Source of the DNA: Zoroaster sp. YZ-2022
Taxonomy: Eukaryota > Echinodermata > Asteroidea > Forcipulatida > Zoroasteridae
Reading direction: 5' to 3'
NCBI GenBank assembly: GCA_029582265.1
Contig: CM055830.1
Span: 22,986,163 to 23,050,162 of the forward strand
Length of the DNA: 64,000 nt
The stretch's first letter is position 1, and each line of letters starts with the position of its first letter. Shown here piece after piece: positions 33,481 to 47,038 of the stretch. The notes under the pieces are model-generated. The model saw nothing but the letters and a program-made list of their open reading frames with translations, made no database searches and was not told the DNA's origin. The position numbers and the translations under genes were made by a program.

Positions 33481-34510
33481 TTTTTCCCATTCCCTTTGAG
33501 TCATACAACTCATTTATTTCAATCAAAACAAAACACAGTTTATAACAATAGGTGAGTTAAAACAAAAACAAGTACATACGTAAAATATTAAATAAAGGAG
33601 ACAATTTGTAAGTTAAATATATAAACAGTAAAAAGATCACACGAAAACTAAAATAAAGCAAGACTTATAATCAAAGGTGAATTTAAGTTTGTCTTTGTCA
33701 TAATAGCACAGGCACAATTTTTGCATAAATCAGGTTAAAAGCATCTATACCCAATCTGTTATTTTCCATAAGAATGAATTTCTTCAGGTTTCTTTTATAC
33801 ACTTTAGAGTATATCAATATGAGCACTGCAATCTTTTTGCCACTTCACAACAGACATTCCAGATAATTTTATGCAATTTACCAATTAAAAAGTAAAACCA
33901 TATTGTTCGTAATGTTAATGCCGAGATTCTATTACTGTCGAATATATAAAATAGGTGTTCCTTAAGTATTTTTAACAATGTTTTCTACAAAGAGCCAGGC
34001 GTCATAACATTCCTCGCATTCGATAAAAAAAGATGTTCGATGGTTTCAGTGAACCTGTTCCAGGTAGGCAAACATTATTGCTGGTATTCCTAATCTATAA
34101 AGTTTGTTTTGGTGGGAAGAATTTTATGCTTAACTTTAAACCACAAGTTCCTCTCTTCAGCTTCCATAAGAGGACAACGTCCATTTTCCAAATATTGATA
34201 TCAGGGTCAGTTATGAAAATAATTAATCCAATATTGGACTACAGCAGGAAGCTTAAATTGGTTAGTAATCAAATAACTGTAGATAGTTTTACATTCATAT
34301 CGAAATCTCTTATTGATGTCTCCTTTCTTATCTTTGAAAGTGAGATTGTTCAGAAAGTGGTTTGCTGGGCCCTCTCGTTTTCAGTAATGTAATCATTGTT
34401 AATGTTTCTTTCCAAACTGGCGACTATCCTTCCTGCATTTAAAGGTAAAATGTTACATCCATTTGCTAGTGTCTGATGAGACAAAATTTTACCATGTTTA
34501 ATAACATGCT

Positions 34511-37330
34511 TCAACTTTTAAAGCCCATAGGCCTTAAAATTTTGCTGTCTAATTCTTTCCATTGTCCTTGGTAACAGTACCATTTTCCAAAGGGAAGCTC
34601 GTGGGTTTCATTAACACAAGAAAAAACTTTATTGTAATTGATTCCAGATTTCTTGAAGGCAAGAATTAATTCCTTGTAAAAAACTTGGGTATTTGGACTA
34701 ATAGCATTAGGATTATCTAATATGTACCAACCAAGTTCATTCTTTCCACTAGCGATACATAAACAGTAATCAAGAGGTGTCTCCATTTCCTGGATGTAGT
34801 ATGGTATTTCTTCAACATTTAGTTTTAAAGTCTGTAATTTAAGCGGAATATCAACAATTCCAATACCTCCCCTGTCTATGGGCCCAGTAATCGTCTTTCT
34901 TTTTATTTTATCTGGTTTACCATCCCAGAAGAAAGACCACTTGATACTCTCCATTTCATTAACATAATTATTGGGGCAGTGAATGATAGAACCGTGGTAA
35001 GATAAGCTTTTCCTTTCATAGTTAAATTCCTCCCCTTCCATTTCTCAAGAACAGCTTTCATTTTGCTTATTCTCGGTTCCCAATTTCTTTTTGTGTTGTC
35101 GTGATTCCCAAAGAAGATACCCAGAATTTTTAAGTGATCGTTAGTCCATGAAAACCCCCCCGGTTTATCTTGTCTATCCTTCCACTTACCAATCCAAAGC
35201 CCCTGCGATTTGTGTATATTAATTCTAGAACCCGATCCTTTGCTATAAATTTTTAACAATTTATCAAGAATACTAAATCGTTATTATCAGAAATAAAAAT
35301 AGTAGCGTCATCAGCGTGTTGAATCAGTTTCAAGGAGCAATCAGTATTAGGAAGGAAATGCCTTTCATATTATTTCTTATAAGATTTCCTAAACCTTCTG
35401 CACAAATAGCATATAAAAGTGGTGACAGGGGCATCCTTGCCTAATACCTCGAGTCACTTGAAAAGGTTCAGTAATGAAATTATTAACTAGAACTGTACTG
35501 TTAGGATTACTGTAAAGAATTTTAACCCAATTAATCAAAATTTTAGGAATTCCATGACCCCATTATGTCAAACACATATTTCCATTCAATTCTATCAAAG
35601 GCCTTTTCTGGTCAATACTGATAAGAGCAGCTTGTTCTTCATTATTAACATAATAAATAACATCTCTGAGTAACATTAAATTATCATGAATATTTCTGTC
35701 TTTCACACCACAGGATTGATCATTTCCTATAATAAACGGCATAATTCTCTTTAAACGATTGGTAATAACTTTGGAATAATTTTATAATCAACATTAAGAA
35801 GGCTAATGGGCCTCCAGTTTTTTAAGATCACTTCTTTCCTCTATTCTTATAAATAAGACGAATCAAAGGCGGTATTCATAGTAGTTGGGAGAGAAAGGTC
35901 TTGTACATTCATTGATAACTTCAAAAAATCGTCTTTTATGAGCGGCCAAAAAGGTATAAAACTCAGTGGTTAAACCATCTAAACCTGGTGATTTACAAGT
36001 ATTCATTAGATTGATGGCGAAAAACGTCGTTTTCTGTAATGAAACTTTCTAAGTCTTCAATTTCATCATCAGGTAAATTTACTTGTTTAATGGTGTTCAA
36101 TATATCTTCAGCAACTTCACTGTCAATATTCTCAGCTGAATACAAATTTTGGTAAAACAAATTAACATATTTACACATGAAAATAGCGTCAGTGGGTGTA
36201 CCATTCTAATCTTTTAAATTATGAATAATATTATCGTTAGATCTCTGCTTTTCCATTCCAAGGAAGAGTTTACTTGGTTTTTCTTCTGCCATTTTAATTA
36301 TGTGCATTCTATTTCTAGATTCGTCAAAATCTTTCATCACATAATTTTCATTTTATTCTCAACTTCAAAGATAGCGTTGGGGTCGGGGTAGGTTTATTCA
36401 TAAGATTTCTAAGAGTTTTCTGAAGATGACATTTTATGCTTTTTTCTTTGTAATACACTTCCGAATCGTAATCTTTAATAATCTCTTTAAATTAATTTTA
36501 CCCACATCCCACCAACTGAAAATGCTGTCAAAGGTACTTTTTTTTTATTTCCAATAATCCCAGAAGAATTTAATACGGTCTTTGTATTGATCATCTTTCA
36601 AAATATTATTATTACAAAACCATCTGCCTGGTCCTCGTGTGACTTCTTGTTTTTGAAGTCTAAAACTAAGCACAGTGATCAGATAAACCTACAGAACTGA
36701 CACTGGCTTCAGATATGATAAATAGCAAGTTGCTTGTGACAAAGGAATAATCAATCCTACTGCTTCTTTTGAGACCCTTATGATAAAAAGTATAACCCTG
36801 CTCATCTGGATACCAAGTTCTCCAAACATCATACATATCTTTTTCTAAAATAAGGTTATTTAATTCAGGAATACTATTATCGTACCATCAATGTCAGTTG
36901 ACAATTAGAGTCACCGTAACTATCCAGTTATGATCTTCATATAAAAGTTGGCCAACAATTTAACAAACTTTTCCTAGGATACATAAAATTAGGAGCATAT
37001 ATATAGACACAACACCGATATTTGTCCTTTCCGAAAATCCGCTTTAACTAAACGCCCCTCTTTGTCATTATCTTTGTTAGTGAGTTTAATTCGCTTTTAT
37101 TTGATGCTAGAATAGCTACTCCTCTCGAGAAATTTTCACCATGGCTGAAAAAAATCTCCTCCCACTGTTGTTTCCAATAATCTTCATCTTCTAGAGTACT
37201 ATGAGTTTCTTGTAAACAAATGATATCATTTTTCCCGATTTAAAAGATTAAAAGAAATTCTCTTTTCTGATTGTTACGGAGCCATTGACGTTTAGAGTAG
37301 TTATTCTAAGCATCATACAAAACAAAATTA
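34511..37330 (-). pseudogene. Tx1-like ORF2 (endonuclease plus reverse transcriptase), many frame breaks
   Basis: Recognisable in order: APE-type endonuclease start with CLQETHSTLEDEDYW (about 37210); YIYAPNFMYPR (about 36990); SRIDYSFVTSNLL (about 36750) and VGLSDHC (about 36680). In the reverse transcriptase: SFITENDVF (about 36030), RPISLLNVDYKII (about 35800), AFDRIEWKYVF (about 35590), RMPLSPLLYAICAEGLGNLI (about 35425) and the catalytic LIQHADDATIFISDN (about 35310, HADD in place of F/YADD). The C-terminus follows: KSQGLWIGKWKDR (about 35190), FSWTNDHLKILGIFFGN (about 35140) and FFWDGKPDKIKRKT (about 34920). More than ten stops or frameshifts are spread over it. The module order and the HADDATI/WTND style fit Tx1-clade LINEs. 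Confidence 0.75.
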
Positions 37331-37363
37331 AAGAAGGCAATCATAGTAAGGAAAGAAAATCTC

Positions 37364-38156
37364 TTATTCTTGTTCTCTCGTCATATTTTTCTTTCCTCTG
37401 CCACCTCCTCTTCCTTTGTGACTGATGTATGGTACCACCCGTCTGTTGTTATATTCTGAAGGCCGTACCCCTTTTCTTCCTGAAGTGTTGTATCCCTTGA
37501 CGTGTATATGGTACAAGTTCAAAGGAATCTTGTGAGTCCATAATGTCTTCGTCTGTGGTACTTCTCCGTTATCAGTTTTGCTTGCCGTTTTCCTTGGCGG
37601 CTTCTTTTCCACTTTTAACTGCATTTGCCAGTTTTTGGTGGTTGTCTCAGGTTGGGGCTCATCAGATCTCGAGGACGGCCTGCTCTATCACTAGTGTCGA
37701 GATGACTTTTCTTCTCACCGGTGTGCCTCTATCTTTCTCTCCTTTCCGCTGATGTGAGTTGTTGACTTCTTTAGATTCTGTTGACTTTTGCGGGCCTTTA
37801 TCTTGTTCTTCCTCTCTTCTGTCTTCATTTCTCCTTTCCTTCATCATCATTCGTCTCCTTCTCTTTTGAAGGGACACGAGCTGTAACCTCTTGCAGATCA
37901 TCTTCAGCATCTTCAAATTTATCTGAAGATTTGTCGTCCTTTTTCCCGTCATTTTCCCACCTGAATCAACCTCGATTTCTTCTGCACTGTCTACATCGGA
38001 ATCTTCATCACCTGTGCCTTGTTTTGTATTTCGTGTTGATTCGCCTGGTGTCCCTCTTCTCCGCAAACAAAGCATCTTCCTATGTAAGTTGCAGTTCCGT
38101 GCAATATGGCCTGGTTGTTTACATAAACGGCGGGTTTTAATCTGACCACGATTCAT
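37364..38156 (-). pseudogene. LINE ORF1-like nucleic-acid-binding protein with zinc-knuckle remnants
   Basis: A minus-strand frame (38156-37662) starts with a CCHC-type knuckle that has lost its first cysteine (RRLCKQPGHIARNC). A second one, visible only in the adjoining frame (CFVCGEEGHQANQ), is broken by a frameshift near 38060. A highly charged region follows (EDSDVDSAEEIEVDSGGK, RRRRMMMKERRNEDRREE), then KKPPRKTASKTDNGEVPQ down to 37364. Position upstream of the endonuclease on the same strand and the knuckles match ORF1 proteins of Tx1-like LINEs, which bind the element RNA. Confidence 0.6.
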
Positions 38157-38867
38157 CTAACTGGTAGATTAAAAGTCAACAATCTTTAAGAAACTTGGAA
38201 TCGGTTTCTTAATACTTATCACGAGAATGCTTCGAACTCCGGTTTCTACACTGTCATCGAAATCATGGGTTTGGCGTCTGATATTTTCAACTGTCCCATA
38301 TGCAGACAGAGCTGAAGTGACAGTTTGGTCGTAGCCATCTCGTAAGGTGCTTCCACACCACTACTGAATTCTGCACGTTGGCCCTCTCACAATTGATAAA
38401 ATTCCGTTGATTGTTATTCCATGCAGTGCGATTCTTTCACAGTTAACCTCATTGTTAAGGGATACGTTGTACCAGCCTGTGTTGAGCTCTGCAATACCTT
38501 GATTGCATCACGTTCTTCCAGTTCTTTGTGTTGCGTAATACACTTCTTCAGGCTCAACTTTTGAATTCTGGGCGGAACTTTATTGTGTTTGGTCTTTTCA
38601 AAGAATTTCTATGCAAGGTGTACGCCATGGTCTATAGGCGAAAATGGCGTCGGCGTTTCTTCTTCGCCCTAAGCTAACCCGTGCAAACCCCAAAACCAAT
38701 GTGATGGAAGCTATTTCAGCTCTTATCAGTCAAAAAGCAACAACCACTGTGATCTATAAGCAATCTAAAACAGTACCTTAATTCCAAAGTTGTAAAAATC
38801 TCTTCAAAAACAAGGTGAAAAGGGCGATTTTCTAGGAGCTAATCCGATGACGTGTCTTGCAATGGAT

Positions 38868-38919
38868 CGCATTATTATAATTATTATTATTATTATTATA
38901 TTATTATTATTATTATTAA

Positions 38920-39017
<98 letters not shown>

Positions 39018-39160
39018 TGTATGTATTATTATTATTATTATGTATGTATGTATGTATGTATAGATAGCGTATGTATGTATGTATGTATGTATGTGTTTAT
39101 GTATGTATGTATGTATGTATGTATGTATGTATGTATGTATGTATGTATGTATTTATTATT
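38868..39160. repeat. Compound microsatellite (ATT)n / (ATGT)n
   Basis: About 38870-38990 is (ATT)n, then (ATGT)n blocks at 38990-39025, 39042-39062 and 39070-39150, separated by short (ATT)n. All long frames here (poly-Ile, Val-Cys-Met) are artefacts of the repeat. Confidence 0.98.
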
Positions 39161-39169
39161 ATTAGGGTG

Positions 39170-40330
39170 TTCCAGGTGCCGAACACCTATGTGTGTTTCA
39201 TTCGGTTTTTGGAATGTTCGGGTATGCCGAAATACCTATTGTTTTCATTCGTTTTTTTTTTTTCTTCTTCTTCTTTTCCGGATAGATTATCTACAAAAAT
39301 ACATACTTGCCCAAACTTCGCATGAACTTCAAACTTGGCATATACTTAGAACTTAACACGTGAGGATGAAACACAGCGAGGTTGTGACGTCATGATTAAG
39401 GTCATCAGATGAAAAAATCATATCTCAACAACCACAAAGAGGTGATTCACAATTTTTTGTACCATTATTGTACAGATCGTTAATTTTTCAAAATATATTT
39501 ACAAAAAGGTGACCCTAATTTGACCTTACTTCCTGTCCAAACCGGAAGTCAAAATTTAATATTTAAAAAATCATATCTCAACAACCACAAGAGGGAAATT
39601 CACAATTTTTATACCATTGGTACAGATCGTTAATTGTCAAAAATATTTACAAAAGGTGACCCTATTTTGACGCACCGCCTGTCCAAACCGGAGTGAAATT
39701 TTAATATTTAAAAAATCATATCTCAACAACCACAAGAGGTGGAAATTCACATTTGTGTACCATTGTATAGACTGTTAATTGTCGAAAAATATTTACACAA
39801 GGTGACCCCAATGGTTGACCTTACTTCGCTGTCCAAACCAGGAAGTCAAAGTTTATCATTTAAAAATCATATCCTCTCCAACAACCACAACTGGTAAATT
39901 CACAGTTTTGCACCATTGTACAGATTGTTGGTGTCAAAAATATTTACACAAAGGTGACCTAATTTGACCTTACTTCCTGTCCAAACCGGAAGTCAAGTTT
40001 AATATTTAAAAAATCATATCATAAAACAACCACAAGAGGTAAGTGACATTTTTTGCACCATTGTTAATATGAATTGTTAATGGTGTCGAAAATATTTACA
40101 CAAGGTGACCCCAATTTGACCTTACTTCCTGTCCAAACAGGAAGTCAAAGTTCAACTATTTAAAAAAATCATATCTCAAAACCTACAACCAGTTGATTCA
40201 CAGTTTTTGCGCATTGTACCCCGTTAATTGTTAAAAAATATTTACAAAACATGACTTCAATTTGAGCCTTTACTTCCTGTCCCAAACCGGAAGGTCAAAG
40301 TTTAATGTTATGAATCGATGCTTATGTAAA
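39170..40330. repeat. Hairpin module plus inverted ~150-bp satellite array
   Basis: 39170-39400 holds GGTGTTCCAGG...CGAACACCTAT, a second such hairpin, a (TTC)n tract and the conserved module. 39410-40315 is about six satellite monomers in reverse orientation (TCATATCTCAACAACCAC, TTACTTCCTGTCCAAACCGG), with many small insertions and deletions relative to the left array. Confidence 0.85.
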
Positions 40331-40690
40331 ACCATCCGGTGAACAATAAAGATTCCGTGGCAGTTAAAAAAAATTAAGAATTTTTTTGATAATTTCAGCA
40401 TAATTAACATATGTCAGTCTTGAAATTCCTTTATAACCTTGTAGAGAGATCTTTTAGGTGTAGTCTGAAGAGAGTTTTATTCGTCCATTATCATTCTTTT
40501 ATTATACCATTGCATTTGGAAATGAAGTTTAGAATTTGGTGTAGAGGCTAATATTGATTAAGTTCAAATTATTGAAATGAACTTCAAACAAATCATCGTT
40601 GGTAGCTCCACATCATATTTTACAGGGTCCCTCTTTCAACCGCCATGAAAAAATAATAATATATAAAGTTTCTTTAAAAAACATTCTGAC
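40331..40690. other. No recognised feature
   Basis: AT-rich spacer between satellite array and the next hairpin module. No gene. Confidence 0.4.
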
Positions 40691-40699
40691 GTCAATCAT

Positions 40700-41090
40700 C
40701 ACTGCCCTGACAAAACTCGAACACCTATGTGTTTGGTAATATAACTCAAACATTTCAAGATCTAGTTTTTTAGGTGTTCAGATGCCAGAAACACCTATTG
40801 TTTTCATTCAGTTTTTAGGTGTTTTCCGGTATGCGCGAAAACACCTATTGTTTTTATTCGGTTTTTAGGTGTTCTGAATTTACCCTACCCGAAACACCTA
40901 TTGTTTTATTCGTTTTTCAGCACTTTCTTCTCAGCATTCTTCTTCTTCTTCCGGATAGACTGTCTACAAAAAAACACATACTTGCAAACTTCACATGAAC
41001 TTCAAACTTGGCACTATACTTAGAACTTAACACGTAGATGAAACATAATTTGTGACGTCATGATTAGGTCATCAGATATCCAAGATTACG
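40700..41090 (+). repeat. Hairpin module with three tandem palindromes
   Basis: Three successive ~50-bp hairpin units (TTAGGTGTTC ... GAAACACCTATTGTTTT) at about 40771-40915. Then a (TTC)n tract, CCGGATAGACTGTCTAC, CTTCACATGAACTTCAAACT and TGTGACGTCATGATTAGG. This mirrors the module at 9.29-9.59 kb. Confidence 0.8.
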
Positions 41091-41299
41091 ATAATTCAAA
41101 GTTTTAATCATTAAAAAATCATATCAGAGGATCTGAAAAATCAATAAAATTACTGATTTAGTCTGGGAAAAAGCTTCATGCTTGGTTTATCATGAGTGTA
41201 AAGAGTGTGAAATATGTGACATTAGAACGAGGATATGTTTGAGTTTGATATTTTATTTGTACTGAAAACACGACATTTTTTGTAAAAAGAAACACACTT

Positions 41300-44150
41300 T
41301 TTCTTGAAAATGTACGCGCAATCTGTTATTTCCACTACGTCCACGTACTCAATCGACTGGGCGGGGCATATAAAGAGATCCGGCCGGTGGAATAGTATTT
41401 CGCCCTCAATCGGCCGAAACAGGTTTACTCAGAAAGGGTGTACTGATGAACTCGTGCCAACTCATACTCCAACCAACTCATACTTCAACCATGCTTCAAC
41501 CAACATAGTCATAAAGGGTAGGTATCTTGAACTGGTGTTAAGAGGATTTCCTGTGTTATCTTCGTGTTTTTATGCACAAGAAAGCCATATTTTTAAGCGT
41601 TGGGTTGGCTGTTTTTTCTAATGGTAACGTTAAACTTAATGTAGTTGCCTGTTTAGTGTTTAACTTAACGTTAACGTGAGTTATAAATGTGAACATGGAC
41701 AGTCAACGGTCCCCTCTTTCACAACAAAATATGAACGAATGTGCTAAAATGTATTTAGGAAATAGAATGTAAATAAGGATAGGAAAATTCAGTTGTTTAG
41801 GATTATGCCAATTTTCAGTTGAAATTTTATGCCATATTTTGTAATTTATGTTTTCTCCAAAAATCTTCATTTTGCACAAATTAATGTCAAGTAGTGATTT
41901 TTTTGCACTTTCCTTAATTTTTACCCTTCTTCGATACAAATCAACTTACATGACAATTTTCAAGGGAAAATGCACAATATTCATGACACAATACATGCTT
42001 GTATAAGTTGTTAGTCCTGCTCCTGGGAGGCTCTCCCCAGACATCTCTCACAGAATTATGAGACTCGGAAATTTTCCCTTAAATATTTTCTCTTTGATGT
42101 GGTTTCATGCAAGAACATTTCTTTCATTTATTAAAATTTCAAAGAATAATTGTGTGAATTTTGAAAACAACCAATGCCTTTTCAATTTCAATGGTCCAGC
42201 TACCCCAAAAATTATACACTTTTTTCCCCATTCATATTATAAATTAGAACTTCTTTGAATTTTCAAATACTTTATTCTTGGTCCATGTACTTGTAAAACC
42301 TTCTTACTATTTTGTACAGCATGTTCACTGTGATGTATATTTTCCTCATTACATAAATTAGAACTTCTCTAGGTTTCAAATCTGTCCTTCTCTATGGTCA
42401 GGTATTTTAAACTTTCCTATTATTTTTACACATGTTGACCCCAATACATCATGTCGAATAAGTTCCACCTACAACACCGAGACAGCGTTGACAACATCCA
42501 AATGCAGTATCGTAACTGTTCAGTCATCAACAATCTTCAGTTTGTAGGCTACACGATGGTATGGTTTAACGTTTTACGTTAACAGATCATCATTTGAAAT
42601 CGGCACAATTAATGGAAGTGGTCTTCATTACTTGGTTCGTTTAAAGTATGTAACCCATTTTATAGATGTATTTCGTTTTAGTATAATTTTATGTAGATTA
42701 CATAAAACCGGTTAACGTTAAAAACCTTAGTGTGGCAATGGTATCACATGTGCCGCGCCTGAAGTGAAACAGGTCAACTCGTATGCGTGCTCGTACTTTT
42801 ACCAATTCACACTATTTTGGTCAACTAAACCCCGGAAATATTTATTACTGAATTTTTACTGGCATGCGTAGGATTGCATCCGGTGGAGTACGCGTTGTAA
42901 AGTACAAGTTAATTTAGCTACGCTATAGTGTCTGAGTTCCCCCATAATAAGTAGTATTATGTCCTTGTGGTGATGGTGCATTGCAGTTTACTTTATACTA
43001 ACACTTAATTTTCTCACTAAAGTAGACCGAAACAAATATCAGCACTTTATTGAGATAATGAAACGGTAAATCATGGAGGAAGGAAGACATCACAGTGTTC
43101 TATTCCATTGTAAAACCTAACTTAAAGGCATTGTTCTGAAGGGATCTTTTTTCTGAGTTACATCAATCCATCATCCTGATAATAACATATAAGGGCATTC
43201 TAAGTTATGTTTTTTGTTAGCATGACCCTTTATTCTTCGTCCTCTTTGAAAACATTTAATATTGTTTTTAATGATTCTTTTATTTTTCAGATCAACGATA
43301 TCATTTGTGCTACTCTACAAGGTGTTTAGAGTCTTTTAACTTTGGACCCAATGCACATTTGAAGTTTATCCATTCAAAGGAGTTGACTATTATTCAAATT
43401 ATTTATATGGACTTACCCTATCTGTGGCAGTCTTGACTCTAGGAATTGTTTTCAGGACCTCAAGAACATCTAAGAATTTCTTTAACATGTTAGAACAAAA
43501 ATAGTATGAGGAATTCTTATTATTTTTGACTGGACCCAAACATCCTCAAAATGTAATTATTAACAATATCTGTTGGTGATCTAGTAAAAAGTACATTGCC
43601 GACAGTGAATCACGGATTGGGCCATATAAACATGGGGAACATACCCCCCCAAACTTCATTGCATGGTGTGTCAGCCCTTGGGAAAACCTTTGCCAGATCA
43701 CCAATTAAAAATTCCTTTTTTGATGCTCGCATTGGGATAGTATGACCATCAATCCCATAAACACAATTGGTTAAACAGACAGGGATACGATCAGACAGAC
43801 TTTCTACAAACGGGCCATGGAATTGTGTCCTAGTTTAAGACGAACATAGTGACTACAAATACTGGCTCATTTATGCAGCAAACCGCGTATAACCTCATCA
43901 TGTAGTTTTTTTTCAGTCACTGAGTTAACTAGAACGAACCCCTGATTCCATGCCCTGTTGATCGTGAAGATATTGCCACCTTTAACAATAACTTTAACAT
44001 TACTATTTATGAAAATGTATTTTCAACGTTAAACATAAATACATATCCATGTAACAATCAGAAGATCATATTTCAGTATTGTTTGTTTCTTGTTTTTTTA
44101 CAGTTATCCTTCAAGTTACATTGTGCTTCTCTTCCCTATAAATATTGTCA
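41300..44150. repeat. Right copy of the ~3-kb segment, inverted relative to 5.76-9.06 kb
   Basis: Reverse complements of left-arm landmarks appear in reversed order: TTATTCTTGGTCCATGTACT (42270), the GTCAACTCGTATGCGTG cluster (42773), AAGTTTATCCATTCAAAGGA (43362), TTTGCCAGATCACCAATTAA (43690) and CCATGGAATTGTGTCCTAGT (43815). Divergence is substantial, so this is an old copy. The 105-codon frame at 41304 has no domain and is not called. Confidence 0.75.
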
Positions 44151-44154
44151 AAAT

Positions 44155-44525
44155 ATTTTAAAAACATGACCCCGATTTGACCTTTCTTCCTGTCCAAACC
44201 GAAAGTCAAAGTTTAATATTAACAAAAATCATCCCCAAAGGCTTCACAATCTTTGCACCAAGGTACAGATCTTAATTGTCAACAAATATTGGAACAAAAT
44301 TGACCACAATTTGACCTTTATTTCCTCCCGAACACCTAGTGTTTGTTCAAACAAACATTTAAACTCTAGTTTCTTCTTTTCTTCTCCCTTTTTCTTCTCC
44401 GGATCGTTGTCTACAAAAACACATACTTGCAAACTTCACATGAACTTCAAACTTGGCATATACTTAGAACAACGTAGATGAAACACGAGTTGTGGCGTCA
44501 TGATTAGGTCATCCGATATCAATTT
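44155..44525 (+). repeat. Single satellite monomer plus hairpin module (right arm)
   Basis: One degenerate monomer (about 44160-44330) is followed by CCGAACACCTAGTGTTTGTT, a (TTC)n tract and the conserved module to about 44520. It corresponds to 4.66-5.75 kb of the left arm in mirror order. Confidence 0.8.
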
Positions 44526-46335
44526 CGATCAATCAATGTTATTAGCTAAAACGTTTTAATTCGTTGATCGTTAAAAAACAAAACCTACAGCGCCGCAAAG
44601 GTTGGAGCCCACAGGATTTCGTGTGCAAATGGATCGCCAACGATCTTGGTTACAATGGAGCTCCTGTATGTGACATGTCAATCGAATCGACCCCGCTGTT
44701 GTTACTGTTACGGTGTAGTTAGGTCTTGGATTTTGAGGAAAAATGGATCGCCAAACAGACGTCATAAAGGGTGGTATCTGATTTAATTTTAAGAGCATTT
44801 CCTGTATTTACCTTCTTGTTTTATACAAGAAAAGCCTTTTAGAGGGATTCACAGTTCGTCGTTTTCATTGTGCCTGTTTAACAACGTCAGTTACCTACGT
44901 CAGTACGTGAACATATGTATCGTCCATGCGTAATTCGCACTCGTGAAATGACGCACCTCCTTTGGCCAACATTTCTCGGAAAACTTACAAAACTATGGGG
45001 TATTACTAGTTGCATAAACTTATATAAGTCATGCTTGTTAAAAAATAAAAATCATAGTGAAATTGTATGATTTAATGGAAGTTATTCTTGTGAAAGTGCA
45101 AAAGTTGTTTAACCACTGATTTTACTAGATACAAATAGTAAGAGATTTATGACCTAAATTTTTTTCACGAACATCTGGATTTTATTATTCTATCGTCAAC
45201 AAGCTGTTGTCTGTGAAACCAAAATATATGAATGCTTTGCATTTGCAATGATTTTTAAAGAAATACTGATCCTCAAATGGACACATTCATATAAACGAAG
45301 CGAACGAAGACTACTTAATTCGTTAGTGTTTATTTCGACGTGAACATTTCATTTAGTTTTAACAGTTGTTTATTACACAAAATTAAGGTTTAGTATAATT
45401 TGTTATTATTTTTGCTATAGCAGTACTGGCGTTTCAGCCAAGAAGGGTATCTGATCCACCTTTCAATCCATGTCAGTTAAACATTTATTTAAATCTAAGC
45501 CCACTCCTATCAATCTTAAATCTTTTTAGAAAGAGGACGAAACATCTTGCAACTTCAGCTATCAGAATTGATGCTGGGTGTGATTTTTACATAATGAAGC
45601 ACCAGTCGTCAGTCAATGGAATTGGTATTGGGCCCTTATACTTTTATTGCTTGTTGCCCTCTTCTTGGATTCTATAGTGCTGCAATGATAGACTAAAGAA
45701 TTTTAGAAAACAAATGTGTTGGTTTCATCACCAAGAACTTGGGGAGGGGCAGACATTTTATTAAATTACCGATTCAATGACAACCCTGAATGTCACCCAT
45801 TCTGAACTGTCACTAAATCGTACATACAGAGCGTACATTTATATAAATGCAGATTGATTCTGTTTTCTTGTCAACAAAAGATCATGGTTGGGTTCATTTA
45901 CACTGAAGTCATTTCACTTTACATGTGTAGACCATGTACACTCATTTCTAGATTGTTACAAAGGTTAAACAAGTCAACAAAGTGGTTTCAATTGATTGTG
46001 GGGAGGGAAGTGTGTAACCACAAAGTCAAGTCATGAAACCCAACAGTTAAAATAAATATGTATTTCATTTTATTACATTTACAAGCACCCATACAACTCT
46101 TTGATTATTTCAATGTCTAACAATTTATGTACAAATGGCATCTGATATTTAGGTTGTAATTCTGTAGTATGGATGCAGCTACAGACATTTTGCCAATCAT
46201 GTGTACAACCTTGAAAATGTAAAAATCAATGTAGAAATTTGTTTTCAAATTTTATAAATTATTTTAATTATTTGCAGTATAAGTGAAAAGACAGTTTATA
46301 AGCATGTCACAATAAGGAGATGCTGATTACCTTTC
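44526..46335. other. No recognised feature
   Basis: AT-rich sequence without recognisable domains or repeats shared with the rest of the window. Confidence 0.35.
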
Positions 46336-46915
46336 TTCCTCCCGAAACACCTAGTGTTTGTTCAACAAACACTTAGCTCTAATTAGGTGTTCGGTATGCA
46401 CTGAAAACACCTATTGTTTTTGTTTCGGTTTTTCTTTCTTCTCTTCTTCTTCTTCTTCTCCGGATAGACTGTCTACAAAAACACATACTTGCAAACTTCA
46501 CATGAACTTCAAACTTGGCATATACTTAGAACTTAACAGTAGATGAAACACGAGTTGGTAATTTGATCGCCTGTCAAACCGGAGTCAAATTTTAATATTT
46601 AAAAATCATATCTCAACAACCACAACAGGTAAATTCACAGTTTTGCACCATTGTACAGATTTGATTGTCAAAATATTTACAAAACATTCTGACATCATCA
46701 TCTACCTGACAAAATCCGAACACTATGTGTTTGTCATATGACAAACACTTAGAAGTCTAGATTTTTTCTTTTTCTCCTCCTCTTTCCGGATAGATTGTCT
46801 AAAATACATATTGCCAAACTTCACTGAACTCAAACTTGGCATATATTTAGAACATAACACGTAGATGAAACTAGAGTTGTAACGTCATGATTAGGTCATC
46901 AGATATCGATTTTCG
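46336..46915 (+). repeat. Two further hairpin modules with one satellite monomer
   Basis: CCGAAACACCTAGTGTTTGT (46341), GGTGTTCGGTATGC ... AACACCTATTG (46387), a (TTC)n tract and module (46440-46555), one partial monomer (46570-46690), then a second (TTC)-like tract and module (46755-46910). Confidence 0.8.
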
Positions 46916-47038
46916 ATGGATCAAACTAATATCTAAAACATTTCACTTATTGCTCACCTCTGTTGTGAATCTAAATCAGCTCTGGATCGTGCTCATTATG
47001 TATGACATTTGAGGAATTGAACATTACCTTGAAAATTG

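Larger units (their letters stand above)
33481..38870 (-). mobile_element. Tx1/L1-like LINE, near full length, decayed
   Basis: On the minus strand this region holds a 5' untranslated stretch (38870 to ~38650), an ORF1 remnant with zinc knuckles, and an ORF2 with endonuclease, reverse transcriptase and C-terminal part. A ~1-kb AT-rich 3' region reaches about 33481. ATT/TTA trinucleotide runs lie on both sides (33430-33480 and 38871-38990). The exact ends are inferred from these edges. Confidence 0.65.

Noticed and set aside
38847..39356. 169-codon frame rich in Ile/Leu and Val-Cys-Met
   Set aside because: Produced by the (ATT)n and (ATGT)n microsatellite and the following hairpin module.
41304..41621. 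105-codon frame as a gene
   Set aside because: In the diverged inverted repeat; not conserved as a frame in the left copy and no domain.
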